From: Mycetocola lacteus
GTDB lineage: Bacteria; Actinomycetota; Actinomycetes; Actinomycetales; Microbacteriaceae
Direction: 5' to 3'
Length of the DNA: 64,000 bases
Assembly: GCF_003667575.1 (NCBI RefSeq)
Contig: NZ_RCUY01000002.1
Coordinates: 1 to 64,000, forward strand
Under the pieces are notes generated by a model. It searched no databases. It was given only the letters and a program-made list of their open reading frames with translations, and was not told the origin of the DNA. Each line of letters begins with the position of its first letter. The first letter of the stretch is position 1. Made by a program: the position numbers and the translations under genes. This document shows, piece by piece, positions 25,699 through 36,278 of this stretch.

Positions 25699-28600
25699 AT
25701 GACCACAGAACTTCCCACCGTGCCCGGCGAGGACGCCGTCGCCCTGGTGCGCCGCTGGCTCACCGAGAGCAAGGACCACGCCCCGAGCCGCTCGGCGACG
25801 CTGCTGGCCGAAACCTTGCGCGACCCCGCGGGCCTCGACTTCACCCTGGGCTTTGTGGACCGGGTCATCCGCCCCGAAGACCTGGGCGTGGCCGCCAAGA
25901 ACCTGCGCGCCCTGGCCGGGAACACCCCGCGGTTCCTCCCCGCCTACATGCGTGGTGCCGTGCGTCTGGGTGGCGCATTCGCGCCGATCCTGCCCGGGAT
26001 CGTGGTGCCGATCGCCCGCCGCGTCCTGCGCGGCATGGTGAGCCACCTGATTCTTGACGCCCGTCCGGCGCAGCTCGGTCGCGGCATCAGCCACCTCTCC
26101 GCCGCCGGTCACCGACTGAACATCAACCTGCTCGGCGAGGCCGTGCTCGGTGACGCCGAAGCTAACCGCCGTCTGGCCGGAACCCGCGAGCTGCTGGCCC
26201 GCCCCGACGTGGACTACGTGTCGATCAAGGTGTCCTCGGTGGTTAACGAGCTGAGCCTCTGGGACTACGACAACACCGTCACCAAGGTCGTGGACCGCCT
26301 GGTGCCGCTGTACCAGCTGGCCGCAAACTCCCCCTCCCCCAAGTTCATCAACCTGGACATGGAGGAGTACCACGACCTCCACCTGACCATCGATGTGCTG
26401 AAGGCGATCCTCGACCGCCCCGAGTTCCTGACCCTCGAGGCCGGCATCGTGCTGCAGGCCTACCTGCCCGACGCGCTGGGCGCGATCCAGGAGCTCACCG
26501 AGTGGTCCCAGGCCCGCCGGGCCCGCGGCGGTGCCGGCATCAAGGTGCGCGTGGTGAAGGGCGCCAACCTGGCAATGGAGACCGTCTCGGCCACCACCCA
26601 CGGCTGGGAGCTGGCGACCTACGGCACCAAGCAGGACTCCGACACCAACTACAAGCGTGTACTCGACTGGGCCCTGCGTCCCGAGCACACCGATGCCGTC
26701 CGCCTCGGTATCGCCGGTCACAACCTCTTCGACATCGCCCACGCACACCTGCTGGCCGAGGCTCGTGGGGTCTCTGACCGAGTCGAGTTCGAGATGCTGC
26801 TGGGCATGGCCGAGGGCCAGGCTGCCGCGATCTCCAAGGATGTCGGCTCGCTGCTGCTCTACACCCCGGTAGTGGCCCCCGAAAACTTCGACGCCGCGAT
26901 CTCCTACCTGGTGCGCCGCCTCGAGGAAAACGCCAGCCCGCAGAACTTCATGTCCGCGGTGTTTGAACTGACCAAGGACCCCTCGCTGTTCGACCGCGAG
27001 AAGAACCGCTTCCTGGCCTCGCTGGCCGCGGTGGATGCGACCGTCCCCGGAGCCAACCGCACCCAGTCTCGCCTGACCGAGGTACCTGCGCCCCCCGCCG
27101 CAGCCTTTGCCAATACCCCGGACACCGACTCCTCACTGCCCGATAACATCCGCTGGGCGCACCAGATCGCCGCCCGCATCCCCACCTCCGAGCTGGGACT
27201 GGCCGGGATCGCCGCGGCCGCCGTACACACCGGCGACGAGGTCGAGGCACTGATTGCCGGTGCCCGCGCCGCCCAGCCCGCCTGGCACGGTGCCGGTTCG
27301 GCCGAGCGCGCCCGCGTGCTGCGCGAGGTGGCCCGCAACCTGTCGGCCCACCGCGGTGAGCTGATCGAGGTGGCCGCCGTGGAGACCGGGAAGAGCCTGG
27401 ACCAGGCCGACCCCGAGGTGTCCGAGGCCATCGACTTCGCCGTGTACTACGCCGAGCGTGCCGAGGAACTCGACCGCATCCAGGGTGCCGACTTCACCCC
27501 GGCGACCCTGACCGTGGTTGCCCCGCCGTGGAACTTCCCGGTCGCGATCCCCACCGGTTCGGTGCTCGCCGCGCTGGCCGCCGGATCTGCCGTGATCCTC
27601 AAGCCCGCCCCGCAGGCCCGTCGCTGCGCCGCGGTGATCGCCGACCTGCTCTGGGAGGCCGGGGTACCGCGCGAGGTGCTGATCCTCGCCGACGTGGCCG
27701 AGGGCGAGCTGGGCAAGCAGCTGATCTCGCACCCGAACGTGGACCGCGTGATCCTCACCGGTGCGTTTGAGACCGCCGAGCTGTTCCGCTCCTGGCGACA
27801 GGACCTCCCGCTGCTCGCCGAGACCTCGGGTAAGAACTCGATCATCGTGACCCCGAGCGCCGACATCGACCTGGCCGTGGCCGACGTCGTGTACTCGGCC
27901 TTTGGCCACGCCGGTCAGAAGTGCTCGGCCGCGAGCCTGGTGATCCTGGTGGGCGAGATGGGACGCTCGGAGCGCTTCATCAACCAGCTCAAGGACGCCA
28001 CCTCGAGTCTGCGCGTAGATCTGCCCACGAACCTCGCCGCCCAGGTGGGTCCGATCATCGAGCCCGCCGCCGGCAAGCTTGCCTGGGCCCTGAACGAACT
28101 GGCACCGGGTGAGACCTGGGCCGTGACCCCGAAGAAGCTCGACGATGAGGGTCAGCTGTACTCCCCCGGCGTGCGCCTCGGCGTGGCCGAGGGTAGCCGC
28201 TTCCACACCACCGAGTTCTTCGGCCCGGTGCTCGGCGTGATGACCGTCCCCACCTTGGAGGACGCAATCCGCGTGCAGAACGGCACCGCCTACGGCCTGA
28301 CCGCCGGGCTCCACTCGCTGGATGCCGCCGAGCTGAAGGTCTGGCTGGACGGCGTACAGGCCGGGAACCTGTACGTGAACCGTGGCATCACCGGGGCGAT
28401 CGTGCGCCGTCAGCCCTTCGGTGGCTGGAAGCGTTCGGCCATCGGTGCCGGAGCCAAGGCCGGCGGACCCAACTACCTGTTCGGTCTAGGCTCGTTCACC
28501 CCCGCCGCCGTGTCCGTAGTTCCGCAGACGGGACCGGATGCCCGGGTACGCGGCATCATCAACGCCGCCAGCAGCATCGACACCGAGACCCTGCTGCGCG

Positions 28601-29106
28601 CCGCCGCCCTTGACCAGGCCGCCTGGGACACCGAGTTCGGAATCGCCGCGGATGTGTCCGACCTGGGCCTGGAGCGTAACCTGTTCCGCTACCTGCCCGC
28701 CCACACCGGCGTGCGGATCGCCGAGAACGCCACCCTGACCGACGCCGTGCGTGTGCTGATCGCCGCCGTTCGTGCCGGAGGTTCGGTCCCGGTGAGCACC
28801 GGAATCGCCCTGCCTGGAACGCTGGAGTCGGCGCTGCGTGCCTCGGGACTGACCGTCACCAACCAGAACGATGCCGAGTGGCTGGCCACCCTCCCCACCA
28901 CCGATCTGGCCCGCATCCGCGTGGTCGGCTCGAGCACCGGCGACGAGTATGCCGCCGCCGGTGGACGCCCCGAGCTGGCCTTCTACCGTGACCCGGTCAC
29001 CGAGGCCGGCCGGATCGAGCTGCTGCCGTTCCTGCACGAGCAGGCCATCTCGATCACCGCACACCGCTTCGGCAACCACGACGCCTGGTCCGAGGCAGCA
29101 ATCTAA
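25699..29106 (+). CDS. putA: Bifunctional proline dehydrogenase / L-glutamate gamma-semialdehyde dehydrogenase
   Basis: 1135-residue enzyme oxidising proline to glutamate in two steps (FAD, then NAD). The proline dehydrogenase barrel is in residues ~50-440 (ISHLSAAGHRLNINLLGEA, YVSIKVSSV, RVVKGANLAMET). The aldehyde dehydrogenase occupies ~500-925, with Glu708 in LAETSGKN and catalytic Cys742 in GQKCSAAS. The last ~200 residues form the extra C-terminal domain of long PutA proteins. There is no N-terminal ribbon-helix-helix, so unlike E. coli PutA it is not its own repressor; the divergent PucR-type regulator fits that role. CAGGAA lies ~6 nt before ATG 25699. Confidence 0.95.
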   Translation: MTTELPTVPGEDAVALVRRWLTESKDHAPSRSATLLAETLRDPAGLDFTLGFVDRVIRPEDLGVAAKNLRALAGNTPRFLPAYMRGAVRLGGAFAPILPGIVVPIARRVLRGMVSHLILDARPAQLGRGISHLSAAGHRLNINLLGEAVLGDAEANRRLAGTRELLARPDVDYVSIKVSSVVNELSLWDYDNTVTKVVDRLVPLYQLAANSPSPKFINLDMEEYHDLHLTIDVLKAILDRPEFLTLEAGIVLQAYLPDALGAIQELTEWSQARRARGGAGIKVRVVKGANLAMETVSATTHGWELATYGTKQDSDTNYKRVLDWALRPEHTDAVRLGIAGHNLFDIAHAHLLAEARGVSDRVEFEMLLGMAEGQAAAISKDVGSLLLYTPVVAPENFDAAISYLVRRLEENASPQNFMSAVFELTKDPSLFDREKNRFLASLAAVDATVPGANRTQSRLTEVPAPPAAAFANTPDTDSSLPDNIRWAHQIAARIPTSELGLAGIAAAAVHTGDEVEALIAGARAAQPAWHGAGSAERARVLREVARNLSAHRGELIEVAAVETGKSLDQADPEVSEAIDFAVYYAERAEELDRIQGADFTPATLTVVAPPWNFPVAIPTGSVLAALAAGSAVILKPAPQARRCAAVIADLLWEAGVPREVLILADVAEGELGKQLISHPNVDRVILTGAFETAELFRSWRQDLPLLAETSGKNSIIVTPSADIDLAVADVVYSAFGHAGQKCSAASLVILVGEMGRSERFINQLKDATSSLRVDLPTNLAAQVGPIIEPAAGKLAWALNELAPGETWAVTPKKLDDEGQLYSPGVRLGVAEGSRFHTTEFFGPVLGVMTVPTLEDAIRVQNGTAYGLTAGLHSLDAAELKVWLDGVQAGNLYVNRGITGAIVRRQPFGGWKRSAIGAGAKAGGPNYLFGLGSFTPAAVSVVPQTGPDARVRGIINAASSIDTETLLRAAALDQAAWDTEFGIAADVSDLGLERNLFRYLPAHTGVRIAENATLTDAVRVLIAAVRAGGSVPVSTGIALPGTLESALRASGLTVTNQNDAEWLATLPTTDLARIRVVGSSTGDEYAAAGGRPELAFYRDPVTEAGRIELLPFLHEQAISITAHRFGNHDAWSEAAI

Positions 29107-29128
29107 CCGCCCTCCCCAGGCACACCAT

Positions 29129-29158
29129 CGCCCCCGGAACCGCACGGTTTCGGGGGCG
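29129..29158 (+). terminator. Terminator of putA
   Basis: Thirteen-pair stem CGCCCCCGGAACC/GGTTTCGGGGGCG (one G-T wobble) with a 4-nt loop, 22 nt past the stop codon. Confidence 0.8.
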
Positions 29159-29337
29159 GTTCCGTTGCTGGCTTTCGTCTCGACGCCCGGAAGCCCGAGA
29201 ACGCGAGAGCGGAACGAGCGTTTTTTCACCCCAGATCGGCCGGGTTTGCCCGTCGTGCTTGCCCTCACCCACGCACGTTGCCAGAATGGGGCCACCGGGG
29301 CGGGGTGCTCCGCAGGGCAAGGAGACCAGCGTTGGGC

Positions 29338-30150
29338 ATGACCGCGATCAATCCACTACTCGTGAGCATTCTGATCTTCGCCTTCGTGGCGGTACTCAGC
29401 TGGGCGGTCACCGCCCGCCGCGGTTCCTCCGCCTGGCTCGACCGGTTATGGTCGATCCTGCCGATCATCTACGGCTGGGTCTTTGCCGCGGCCGCCGGCC
29501 TCGCAGATCCCCGGCTGAATATGCTGGCAATACTGGTTACCGCCTGGGGCGTGCGTCTCACGTTCAACTACGCCCGCAAGGGTGGCTATAAGCGCGGTGC
29601 CGAGGATTATCGCTGGGGCACCGTGCGCAACAGGCTGAATCGCACACAGTGGTTCTTTTTCCACGCGCTCTTTATTAGCGTTTACCAGCAGGCTCTCCTG
29701 CTGCTCCTGGTGCTCCCCGCCTGGACCGCATACGAACACCGCGCCCCGCTGGGGTGGTCGGACTGGCTTTTTGCCGCCGTGTTTCTCCTCCTACTGGTGG
29801 GTGAGGGCACGGCAGACGGTCAGCAGTGGCGGTTCCAGCAGCGCAAGAAAGACGCCGTGGCCGCGGGACAGCCGTTGGCCGACGGCTTTATCAGCACCGG
29901 CCTGTTTCGCCTCTCCCGGCATCCCAACCTGTTCTGCGAGATCATGATGTGGTGGGTGTTCTATGTGCTGGGAGCCATTGCGGTGGGAGAGCCGTTCTCC
30001 TGGACCATCCTGGGAACCGTGCTTCTCACCGCACAGAGCATCGGCTCGACGGTGATGGCCGAATCCATCTCCGGCGCTAAGTATCCCGGCTACGCGGCCT
30101 ACCGCGCCCGCACCTCACGCCTGCTCCCCTGGCCGCCGCGCGCCCGATGA
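29338..30150 (+). CDS. DUF1295 (steroid 5-alpha-reductase-like) membrane protein
   Basis: 270-residue polytopic membrane protein, about seven helices, of the DUF1295 family related to steroid 5-alpha-reductases and isoprenylcysteine methyltransferases. The family signature SRHPNLFCEIMMWW and the C-terminal GAKYPGYAAYRARTSRLLPW are present. The substrate is unknown. ATG 29338 is used here; a TTG six bases upstream (29332) has AAGGAG at 7-nt spacing and may be the true start, adding two residues. It is a single gene; ~170 bases separate it from the putA terminator, in which I see no other feature. Confidence 0.88.
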   Translation: MTAINPLLVSILIFAFVAVLSWAVTARRGSSAWLDRLWSILPIIYGWVFAAAAGLADPRLNMLAILVTAWGVRLTFNYARKGGYKRGAEDYRWGTVRNRLNRTQWFFFHALFISVYQQALLLLLVLPAWTAYEHRAPLGWSDWLFAAVFLLLLVGEGTADGQQWRFQQRKKDAVAAGQPLADGFISTGLFRLSRHPNLFCEIMMWWVFYVLGAIAVGEPFSWTILGTVLLTAQSIGSTVMAESISGAKYPGYAAYRARTSRLLPWPPRAR

Positions 30151-30303
30151 TCGTTGCGCCTGTCATTCCCGTGCAGAAACGCTCCTCGACTCTTGTAATT
30201 CTGGTCATCAGCGCGTAGCCTCGCTGACAAGAAGGTGAGGACGAGGTCCCTCATCAGGAGTAGACCGGGTCTGCAAGACGAAAGCGCTTGCAGGCTCGTT
30301 CTT

Positions 30304-31038
30304 TTATCTCGAAATTCCCTTTCGAAACTCCGGCCTGCGGGCGAGCACTGGTGCCACATGGCTTCCGCCTGTCACCCAATCCGCGACATGGGCGTCGATG
30401 CTTCGCACAAGACCGAAGGCGTCCCGCACCGCGTCGGCGATGTTCACCTGGAGCAGGGGTTCCAAATGCGATACGCGATTACGAAGCTGGTGGAGTCGAT
30501 TAACCCTCCAGAAGGTGGCTTCCCCGCCGTCATCCGGTGCGTTTGGAAACGCTTGGATCAGAGCTTCTTGCCAGATGCGCCGACGATTGGTGTTCTCAAA
30601 GCTATTTCCGGCAGCTGGCAGATGGTTGGGTAGTAGATCTTTCCACACTCCAAACGTCAACTGGGCCACGACATCATCGTGTGAAACGCCTGACCGGCTA
30701 TCTCTCTCCGGGTTTCGTGGCAGTTTGTGTAACCTTCGTAAGGCGTCCTTGCGCTTAGCCGCGGTCAAGCTCCGGAGCGGTGAGGCAGGCTCATGTAAAA
30801 GCCAACTCCCGATGCCCCCGGTTTCGGCGTCATTCCATATTTGGAGCTGGCGATCCATGGCGTTACGCAATACAACCTCGGTATCCCCGAGTACCGAGTG
30901 CAGCGCCGCAACCAGATCCGAATGCCACCGATAGAGCACCAGGGCGTCGCGTTCATTGCCTTGCGTGGCATCGAGATAAACGCGCAGACGAGACCGGTGT
31001 ATGGCATCAACAACGCGAGATCTCGAGGCACCGTTCAT
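30304..31038 (-). CDS. Abi-like (HEPN superfamily) protein, candidate phage-defence RNase
   Basis: 244-residue predicted soluble, helical protein of the actinobacterial Abi-like family (RLRVYLDATQGNERDALVLY, ALHSVLGDTEVVLRNAMDRQL, VVAQLTFGVWKDLLP). Near the C-terminus HQLRNRVSHLEPL contains RNRVSH, the R-X4-H motif that is catalytic in HEPN ribonucleases. Family members are annotated as abortive-infection proteins, but most are untested. ATG 31038 is chosen because a longer frame (to 31182) would cross the groEL terminator and stop codon. No antitoxin partner is adjacent. The DNA is visibly more AT-rich than its neighbours, consistent with transfer. The 150 bases after its stop hold only a weak 6-bp hairpin. 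Confidence 0.75.
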   Translation of the reverse strand: MNGASRSRVVDAIHRSRLRVYLDATQGNERDALVLYRWHSDLVAALHSVLGDTEVVLRNAMDRQLQIWNDAETGGIGSWLLHEPASPLRSLTAAKRKDALRRLHKLPRNPERDSRSGVSHDDVVAQLTFGVWKDLLPNHLPAAGNSFENTNRRRIWQEALIQAFPNAPDDGGEATFWRVNRLHQLRNRVSHLEPLLQVNIADAVRDAFGLVRSIDAHVADWVTGGSHVAPVLARRPEFRKGISR

Positions 31039-31100
31039 CTGCGCGATGCTGCCAGTCTTACCGTCAAGATCGCTGAGAATTGGGTACGGGCAAGAACAAA

Positions 31101-31130
31101 ACGGGCGCCCTCCCGAAGGAGAGCGCCCGT
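31101..31130 (-). terminator. Terminator of groEL
   Basis: Thirteen-base arms (ACGGGCGCCCTCC and complement, one mismatch) closing a CGAA loop; TTTGTTCTTG follows on the minus strand. It is 24 nt past the groEL stop. Confidence 0.88.
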
Positions 31131-31153
31131 CTCGTGTGAAACGAGGGTTGGAC

Positions 31154-32837
<1,684 letters not shown>

Positions 32838-32917
32838 TCGATTCTGGCACTCTCCACCTACGAGTGCAAGCCGAACCAGGCAGATGACGGCGGATGAACA
32901 GGGAGCCCGCAGGGTGC

Positions 32918-33988
32918 CTATTCGAGGCGGACTTCGGCACCCGAGATCAGCGGCACAAGCTCAACCCAGGCGTTGCCGGGAGCCAACAGAATCGGCTCGC
33001 CCGCCTCGGTGGTCAGCGTGATCGGCGCGGTGGCCTCGGTCTTGGACCAGGTGACCGGAATGACCTGCCCGCCGGTCGCGACGTGTCCGGTCCCCGAGCC
33101 GATCAGCACGGTCTTGGGTACCCCCTGATATCGGTTATCGATGTTCACCCGAAGCGCAATCACATTGGTGGCTGAACGGGTTTTCCCGTCGGTATCCGGG
33201 TCGGGTTTGCCCTGTTGGGAACGAAGGAACACCCCCTGGTTGGCGTCCCAGGCCCAGGACTGTTGCCGGGAGGCCGAGAACGTTGCGTGAATTGTCGCCA
33301 CCGGAGTACCGCCCTGGAGCGCCGAGGCCCCTTCGGCGGTTTCGGCATGCTCGAACTGCGTGGGCGGCGCGCTCAGTCCCTGTTGATCTTTGATCAGCTT
33401 TTCGGCCCGCAGGATGACGTTGTGCGGGGCCGGCTTGTCCTTGCTGCGGTACATAAACGGGTCGGCATTCGGCTGACCGTGAATGAAGTTTTTGACCGGG
33501 GTGTTTTCCATCTGGTCCAAGAAGATCTGCTGTCCACCCGAGTAGGCCACAATCCCGCCGAAGGGGGAAATGATGTCCGGATCCATCGGGCGAATCGAGC
33601 GCAGCGGCCCCAGCTCCTCGGGAATCTGCGACTGCCAAAACGCAACGTAGCGTGTCAGCCCGCCCTCAACCAGCTCCTCAAACACCAGGTCGGCACGGTC
33701 CAACCCGCGCTGCGGACGCGCCTCGACGTCGTTGCCGATCTTGGCGGCGAGCGAGGGGCGGCCCAGGACCTCTAGGTCGGCCGGCATCCCTGTCAGCGGG
33801 GCGGCCGCCTGGGGAGCGGGCTCGGTGGCGTTTTCCGTGGGCGCTGCCGAGGGTCCCGCATCGCCGTGCTCCGCACACCCGGTCAGCATCACGGCTCCCA
33901 GGGCGCACACGGCGATGATTCGCCGGATTCGCGCGGACGCGGAAACGGGTGAGAACGATTCTGAACGCACGGGCAGGGTTTCACGCAT
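32918..33988 (-). CDS. DUF3048 (YerB-like) lipoprotein
   Basis: 356-residue exported lipoprotein. A charged N-region is followed by a hydrophobic segment and a lipobox, LTGC (Cys38), for lipid anchoring. A Ala/Pro/Thr-rich linker (~40-65) leads to the DUF3048 domain (LTGMPADLEVLGRPSLAAKIGN, RADLVFEELVEGGLTRYVAFW, LGPLRSIRPMD). YerB-type proteins are thought to act at the cell envelope; the biochemical role is unknown. It stands alone, ~80 bp upstream of the CIRCE region and on the same strand as groEL. Confidence 0.9.
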   Translation of the reverse strand: MRETLPVRSESFSPVSASARIRRIIAVCALGAVMLTGCAEHGDAGPSAAPTENATEPAPQAAAPLTGMPADLEVLGRPSLAAKIGNDVEARPQRGLDRADLVFEELVEGGLTRYVAFWQSQIPEELGPLRSIRPMDPDIISPFGGIVAYSGGQQIFLDQMENTPVKNFIHGQPNADPFMYRSKDKPAPHNVILRAEKLIKDQQGLSAPPTQFEHAETAEGASALQGGTPVATIHATFSASRQQSWAWDANQGVFLRSQQGKPDPDTDGKTRSATNVIALRVNIDNRYQGVPKTVLIGSGTGHVATGGQVIPVTWSKTEATAPITLTTEAGEPILLAPGNAWVELVPLISGAEVRLE

Positions 33989-34055
33989 GGCGAAACCCTA
34001 ACCCGCGTTGTTCAAAAAGCGGGATAGCCTCGCTGGCGAAGTCGCCGTTGCGTCT

Positions 34056-34712
34056 CTATCGGCTTGCCGAGTAGTCGGTTCCGAGAACTGCCACGACCTG
34101 GTTGGCCGGTGCCGGGCCGCCGGCGTTGTTCTTGGCGTACTCCTGCGACTTGGTCACGGTCTGGATTCCCAGGGCTGCAGCCACACCGCGTGCGGCAGAC
34201 TCACCGGCGTCATCGTGGTAGTACACCACGCTCTGGCGGACATTCTTGCTCTTGGCGTTTCCAACGCTGATCTGCTGGGTCCATCCAGCCTGGTTCAGCC
34301 GGGTCGAAGCGCCGGCGGACAGGCCCGTGGTGGTTGTACCGTTCAGGACGTAGATCGAGGCGGTCTTGTCGATCGCGCCGGTGGTCGGAGTGTCGCTCGG
34401 CGGTGCCTGGCTCTCCCCCGTGTCTCCACCGTTTTGATCGGTTCCGCCATCATCTGGGTTATCAGTTGCACCATCGGTAGGCTCTTCGCTGGGCTGTTCA
34501 GTAGCGCTTGAGCTCGGCGGGGTGAAGTCGATCTTGCCGTTTTGCACGGCGATGTAGATGATGCCGCTCACAACCAGCACCAGCACCGCCAGCACCGCAA
34601 CCAGCCATCCCCAGTGGCGCTGGGGCAGCGCACCGGCGGCACGATGGGCACCCACACGCTTGGTGTGCGTGCGAGTGTTGTCAAAACGGTCGTGGGGGTG
34701 GCGTTCGCGCAT
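34056..34712 (-). CDS. LytR_C domain membrane protein
   Basis: 218 residues: a basic cytosolic N-terminus (~1-33), one membrane helix (WGWLVAVLAVLVLVVSGIIYI), an acidic Ser/Thr/Asp/Pro linker (~60-115) and a C-terminal LytR_C domain (~120-215; IYVLNGTTTTGLSAGASTRLN, VVAVLGTDY). This domain accompanies LCP ligases but occurs alone in many actinobacteria; its wall-related function is not defined. GAGGAA is 8 nt before ATG 34712. The DUF3263 gene lies 72 nt upstream on the same strand, so the two are probably cotranscribed. Confidence 0.88.
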   Translation of the reverse strand: MRERHPHDRFDNTRTHTKRVGAHRAAGALPQRHWGWLVAVLAVLVLVVSGIIYIAVQNGKIDFTPPSSSATEQPSEEPTDGATDNPDDGGTDQNGGDTGESQAPPSDTPTTGAIDKTASIYVLNGTTTTGLSAGASTRLNQAGWTQQISVGNAKSKNVRQSVVYYHDDAGESAARGVAAALGIQTVTKSQEYAKNNAGGPAPANQVVAVLGTDYSASR

Positions 34713-34784
34713 CTGGGTGGTTCCTCATGGCGGGTCGAGCAGCCGGGCAGATGCCCGGTACGGCGGGAAAACGATCGAGGGAGG

Positions 34785-35078
34785 CTAGTGCTGTCCGGTG
34801 GCGCGGCGTTCGCGGGCGGCCTGGCGGGCCTGACGCAGTCGCTGCAGACGTTTGATCAGCATTGGGTCAAAGATGAGGGCGGCGGGACGATCGATCAGGC
34901 CCGAGAGGATCTGATAGTACCGAGCCGGGGACAGCGAGAGTTCGGCACGAATGGCCTCCTCCTTCAAACCCGGGTGCTGCCACCAGCGGTTCTCAAACTC
35001 GAGGATCGCACGTTCACGATCGCTGAGCGCACTGGCGCGCACGGGTTCCGGCGTAGGTGCCGTGGAATCGGAACTCAT
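34785..35078 (-). CDS. DUF3263 family protein
   Basis: 97-residue cytosolic protein. The DUF3263 signature fills most of it: LSDRERAILEFENRWWQHPGLKEEAIRAEL (written here only to mark the start of the domain at about residue 20), LSPARYYQIL, and LIDRPAAL. The domain resembles a helix-turn-helix sigma-like module and is confined to actinobacteria; the function is unknown. ATG 35078 is favoured over 35084 and 35105 because GGGGAG lies 6 nt upstream of it. Confidence 0.85.
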   Translation of the reverse strand: MSSDSTAPTPEPVRASALSDRERAILEFENRWWQHPGLKEEAIRAELSLSPARYYQILSGLIDRPAALIFDPMLIKRLQRLRQARQAARERRATGQH

Positions 35079-35266
35079 TGTCATCTCCCCACCAGTAGCG
35101 CTCACCTCAAGAGGTCCGTGGGGTAATCCTAACCCGAATCCCCGACGCTAGATGGGGACCTGCTGAGAGAACCCCCACCCAACCGGTGAGACTTACCCCA
35201 ATAGGGGGAACAAACCGTGGGCGAGAGCGTTAGATTAGGAGTGGATCACCACCCGAAGGAGACGGT

Positions 35267-35671
35267 ATGAACACCCCCGTGAACAAGAGCGACGCCGAGT
35301 GGCGTGAAGAACTAAGCCCCGAGCAGTATCAGGTGCTGCGTGAGGCCGCGACCGAGCGTCCCTGGACCGGCGAGCTGCTGGACGAGGAGCGCTCCGGCCT
35401 CTACACCTGTGCGGCCTGTGGTGCTGAGCTGTTTAAGAGTGGAACCAAGTTTGATTCGGGCTGTGGATGGCCGAGCTTCTACGAGTCCGTGCGCCCCGAG
35501 GCGGTCAAGCTGATCGAGGACAACTCGCTGGGCATGGTCCGCACCGAGGTGCGCTGCGCAACCTGCGACTCGCACCTGGGACACGTCTTTGACGACGGCT
35601 TCGGAACCCCCACCGGCGACCGTTACTGCATGAACTCGATCGCCCTGAACTTCACCGCGGAATCCGAGTAG
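35267..35671 (+). CDS. msrB: Peptide methionine (R)-S-oxide reductase
   Basis: 134-residue repair enzyme reducing methionine-R-sulfoxide in proteins. Two zinc-binding CxxC pairs (CAAC, CATC), the substrate motif GCGWPSFYE, and the catalytic Cys in RYCMNS are all present. GAAGGAG is 5 nt before ATG 35267. The nitroreductase gene starts one base after its stop, so the pair forms an operon consistent with an oxidative-stress role. Confidence 0.96.
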   Translation: MNTPVNKSDAEWREELSPEQYQVLREAATERPWTGELLDEERSGLYTCAACGAELFKSGTKFDSGCGWPSFYESVRPEAVKLIEDNSLGMVRTEVRCATCDSHLGHVFDDGFGTPTGDRYCMNSIALNFTAESE

Positions 35672-35672
35672 C

Positions 35673-36218
35673 GTGAGCGCAGGGGCATATGAGGCCGCGC
35701 TGACGCGGCGATCACGATCAAAGGTGTCGCCGGAAACCCCGGACCATGACGAACTGGTGCGGCTGGTTTCGGCCGCAGGTCGGGTCGCCGATCACAGCGG
35801 TCTGGAACCGTGGCGACTGATCGAGCTGCGCGGCACCGACCGTCACCGTCTCGGTGAGGCGCTGGCCGAGGCGGAGGGCAAACGCTCCCCCTCGACCAAA
35901 CCGCTGCGTGCCGAACTGCTGATCGCGATCGTGTTTGCCCCGAAAAAGTCGCATAAGGTTCCCGAGTGGGAGCAGGAGGCCGTGGCCTCGGGTGTTGCGC
36001 ACGTCCTGAGCCTGCTCCTGGATGAGGCCGGCTGGGGTGTGCTGTGGCGCACCGGCGAGCTGACCCGTACCGAGCCCGTCCACCGGATGCATGGGCTCGC
36101 CCCGCAGGAGAAGCTGCTGGGCTGGCTGTATGTGGGTGGGGTGCTCCCCCGCGACAAACCCGAGCGGCCCCGCACCATCGACGGCGCTCGGTTCATCACC
36201 GGCCTGCCGACCGCGTAA
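35673..36218 (+). CDS. Nitroreductase-family flavoprotein
   Basis: 181-residue FMN-dependent oxidoreductase. Family features are the N-terminal RRSRSKV, SAAGRVADHSGLEPWRL (FMN-contacting), and the C-terminal LGWLYVGG. The physiological substrate is unknown. It starts at GTG 35673, one base after the msrB stop, so it is cotranscribed with msrB and ends at a long hairpin. Confidence 0.88.
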   Translation: MSAGAYEAALTRRSRSKVSPETPDHDELVRLVSAAGRVADHSGLEPWRLIELRGTDRHRLGEALAEAEGKRSPSTKPLRAELLIAIVFAPKKSHKVPEWEQEAVASGVAHVLSLLLDEAGWGVLWRTGELTRTEPVHRMHGLAPQEKLLGWLYVGGVLPRDKPERPRTIDGARFITGLPTA

Positions 36219-36225
36219 ACCACAG

Positions 36226-36262
36226 AATGCCCGTGCCCCTGATGATCAGGGGCACGGGCATT
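36226..36262. terminator. Bidirectional terminator between nitroreductase and transporter genes
   Basis: About 17 perfect pairs, AATGCCCGTGCCCCTGA with its complement, then TTTT on the plus strand and flanking CACAG/CTGTG. It serves the two convergent genes. Confidence 0.9.
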
Positions 36263-36278
36263 TTGCTGTGCCTGCGGC

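Noticed and set aside
25699-29106. Self-regulating PutA
   Set aside because: There is no N-terminal ribbon-helix-helix; the protein begins within the pre-dehydrogenase helical region, so it cannot be its own repressor.
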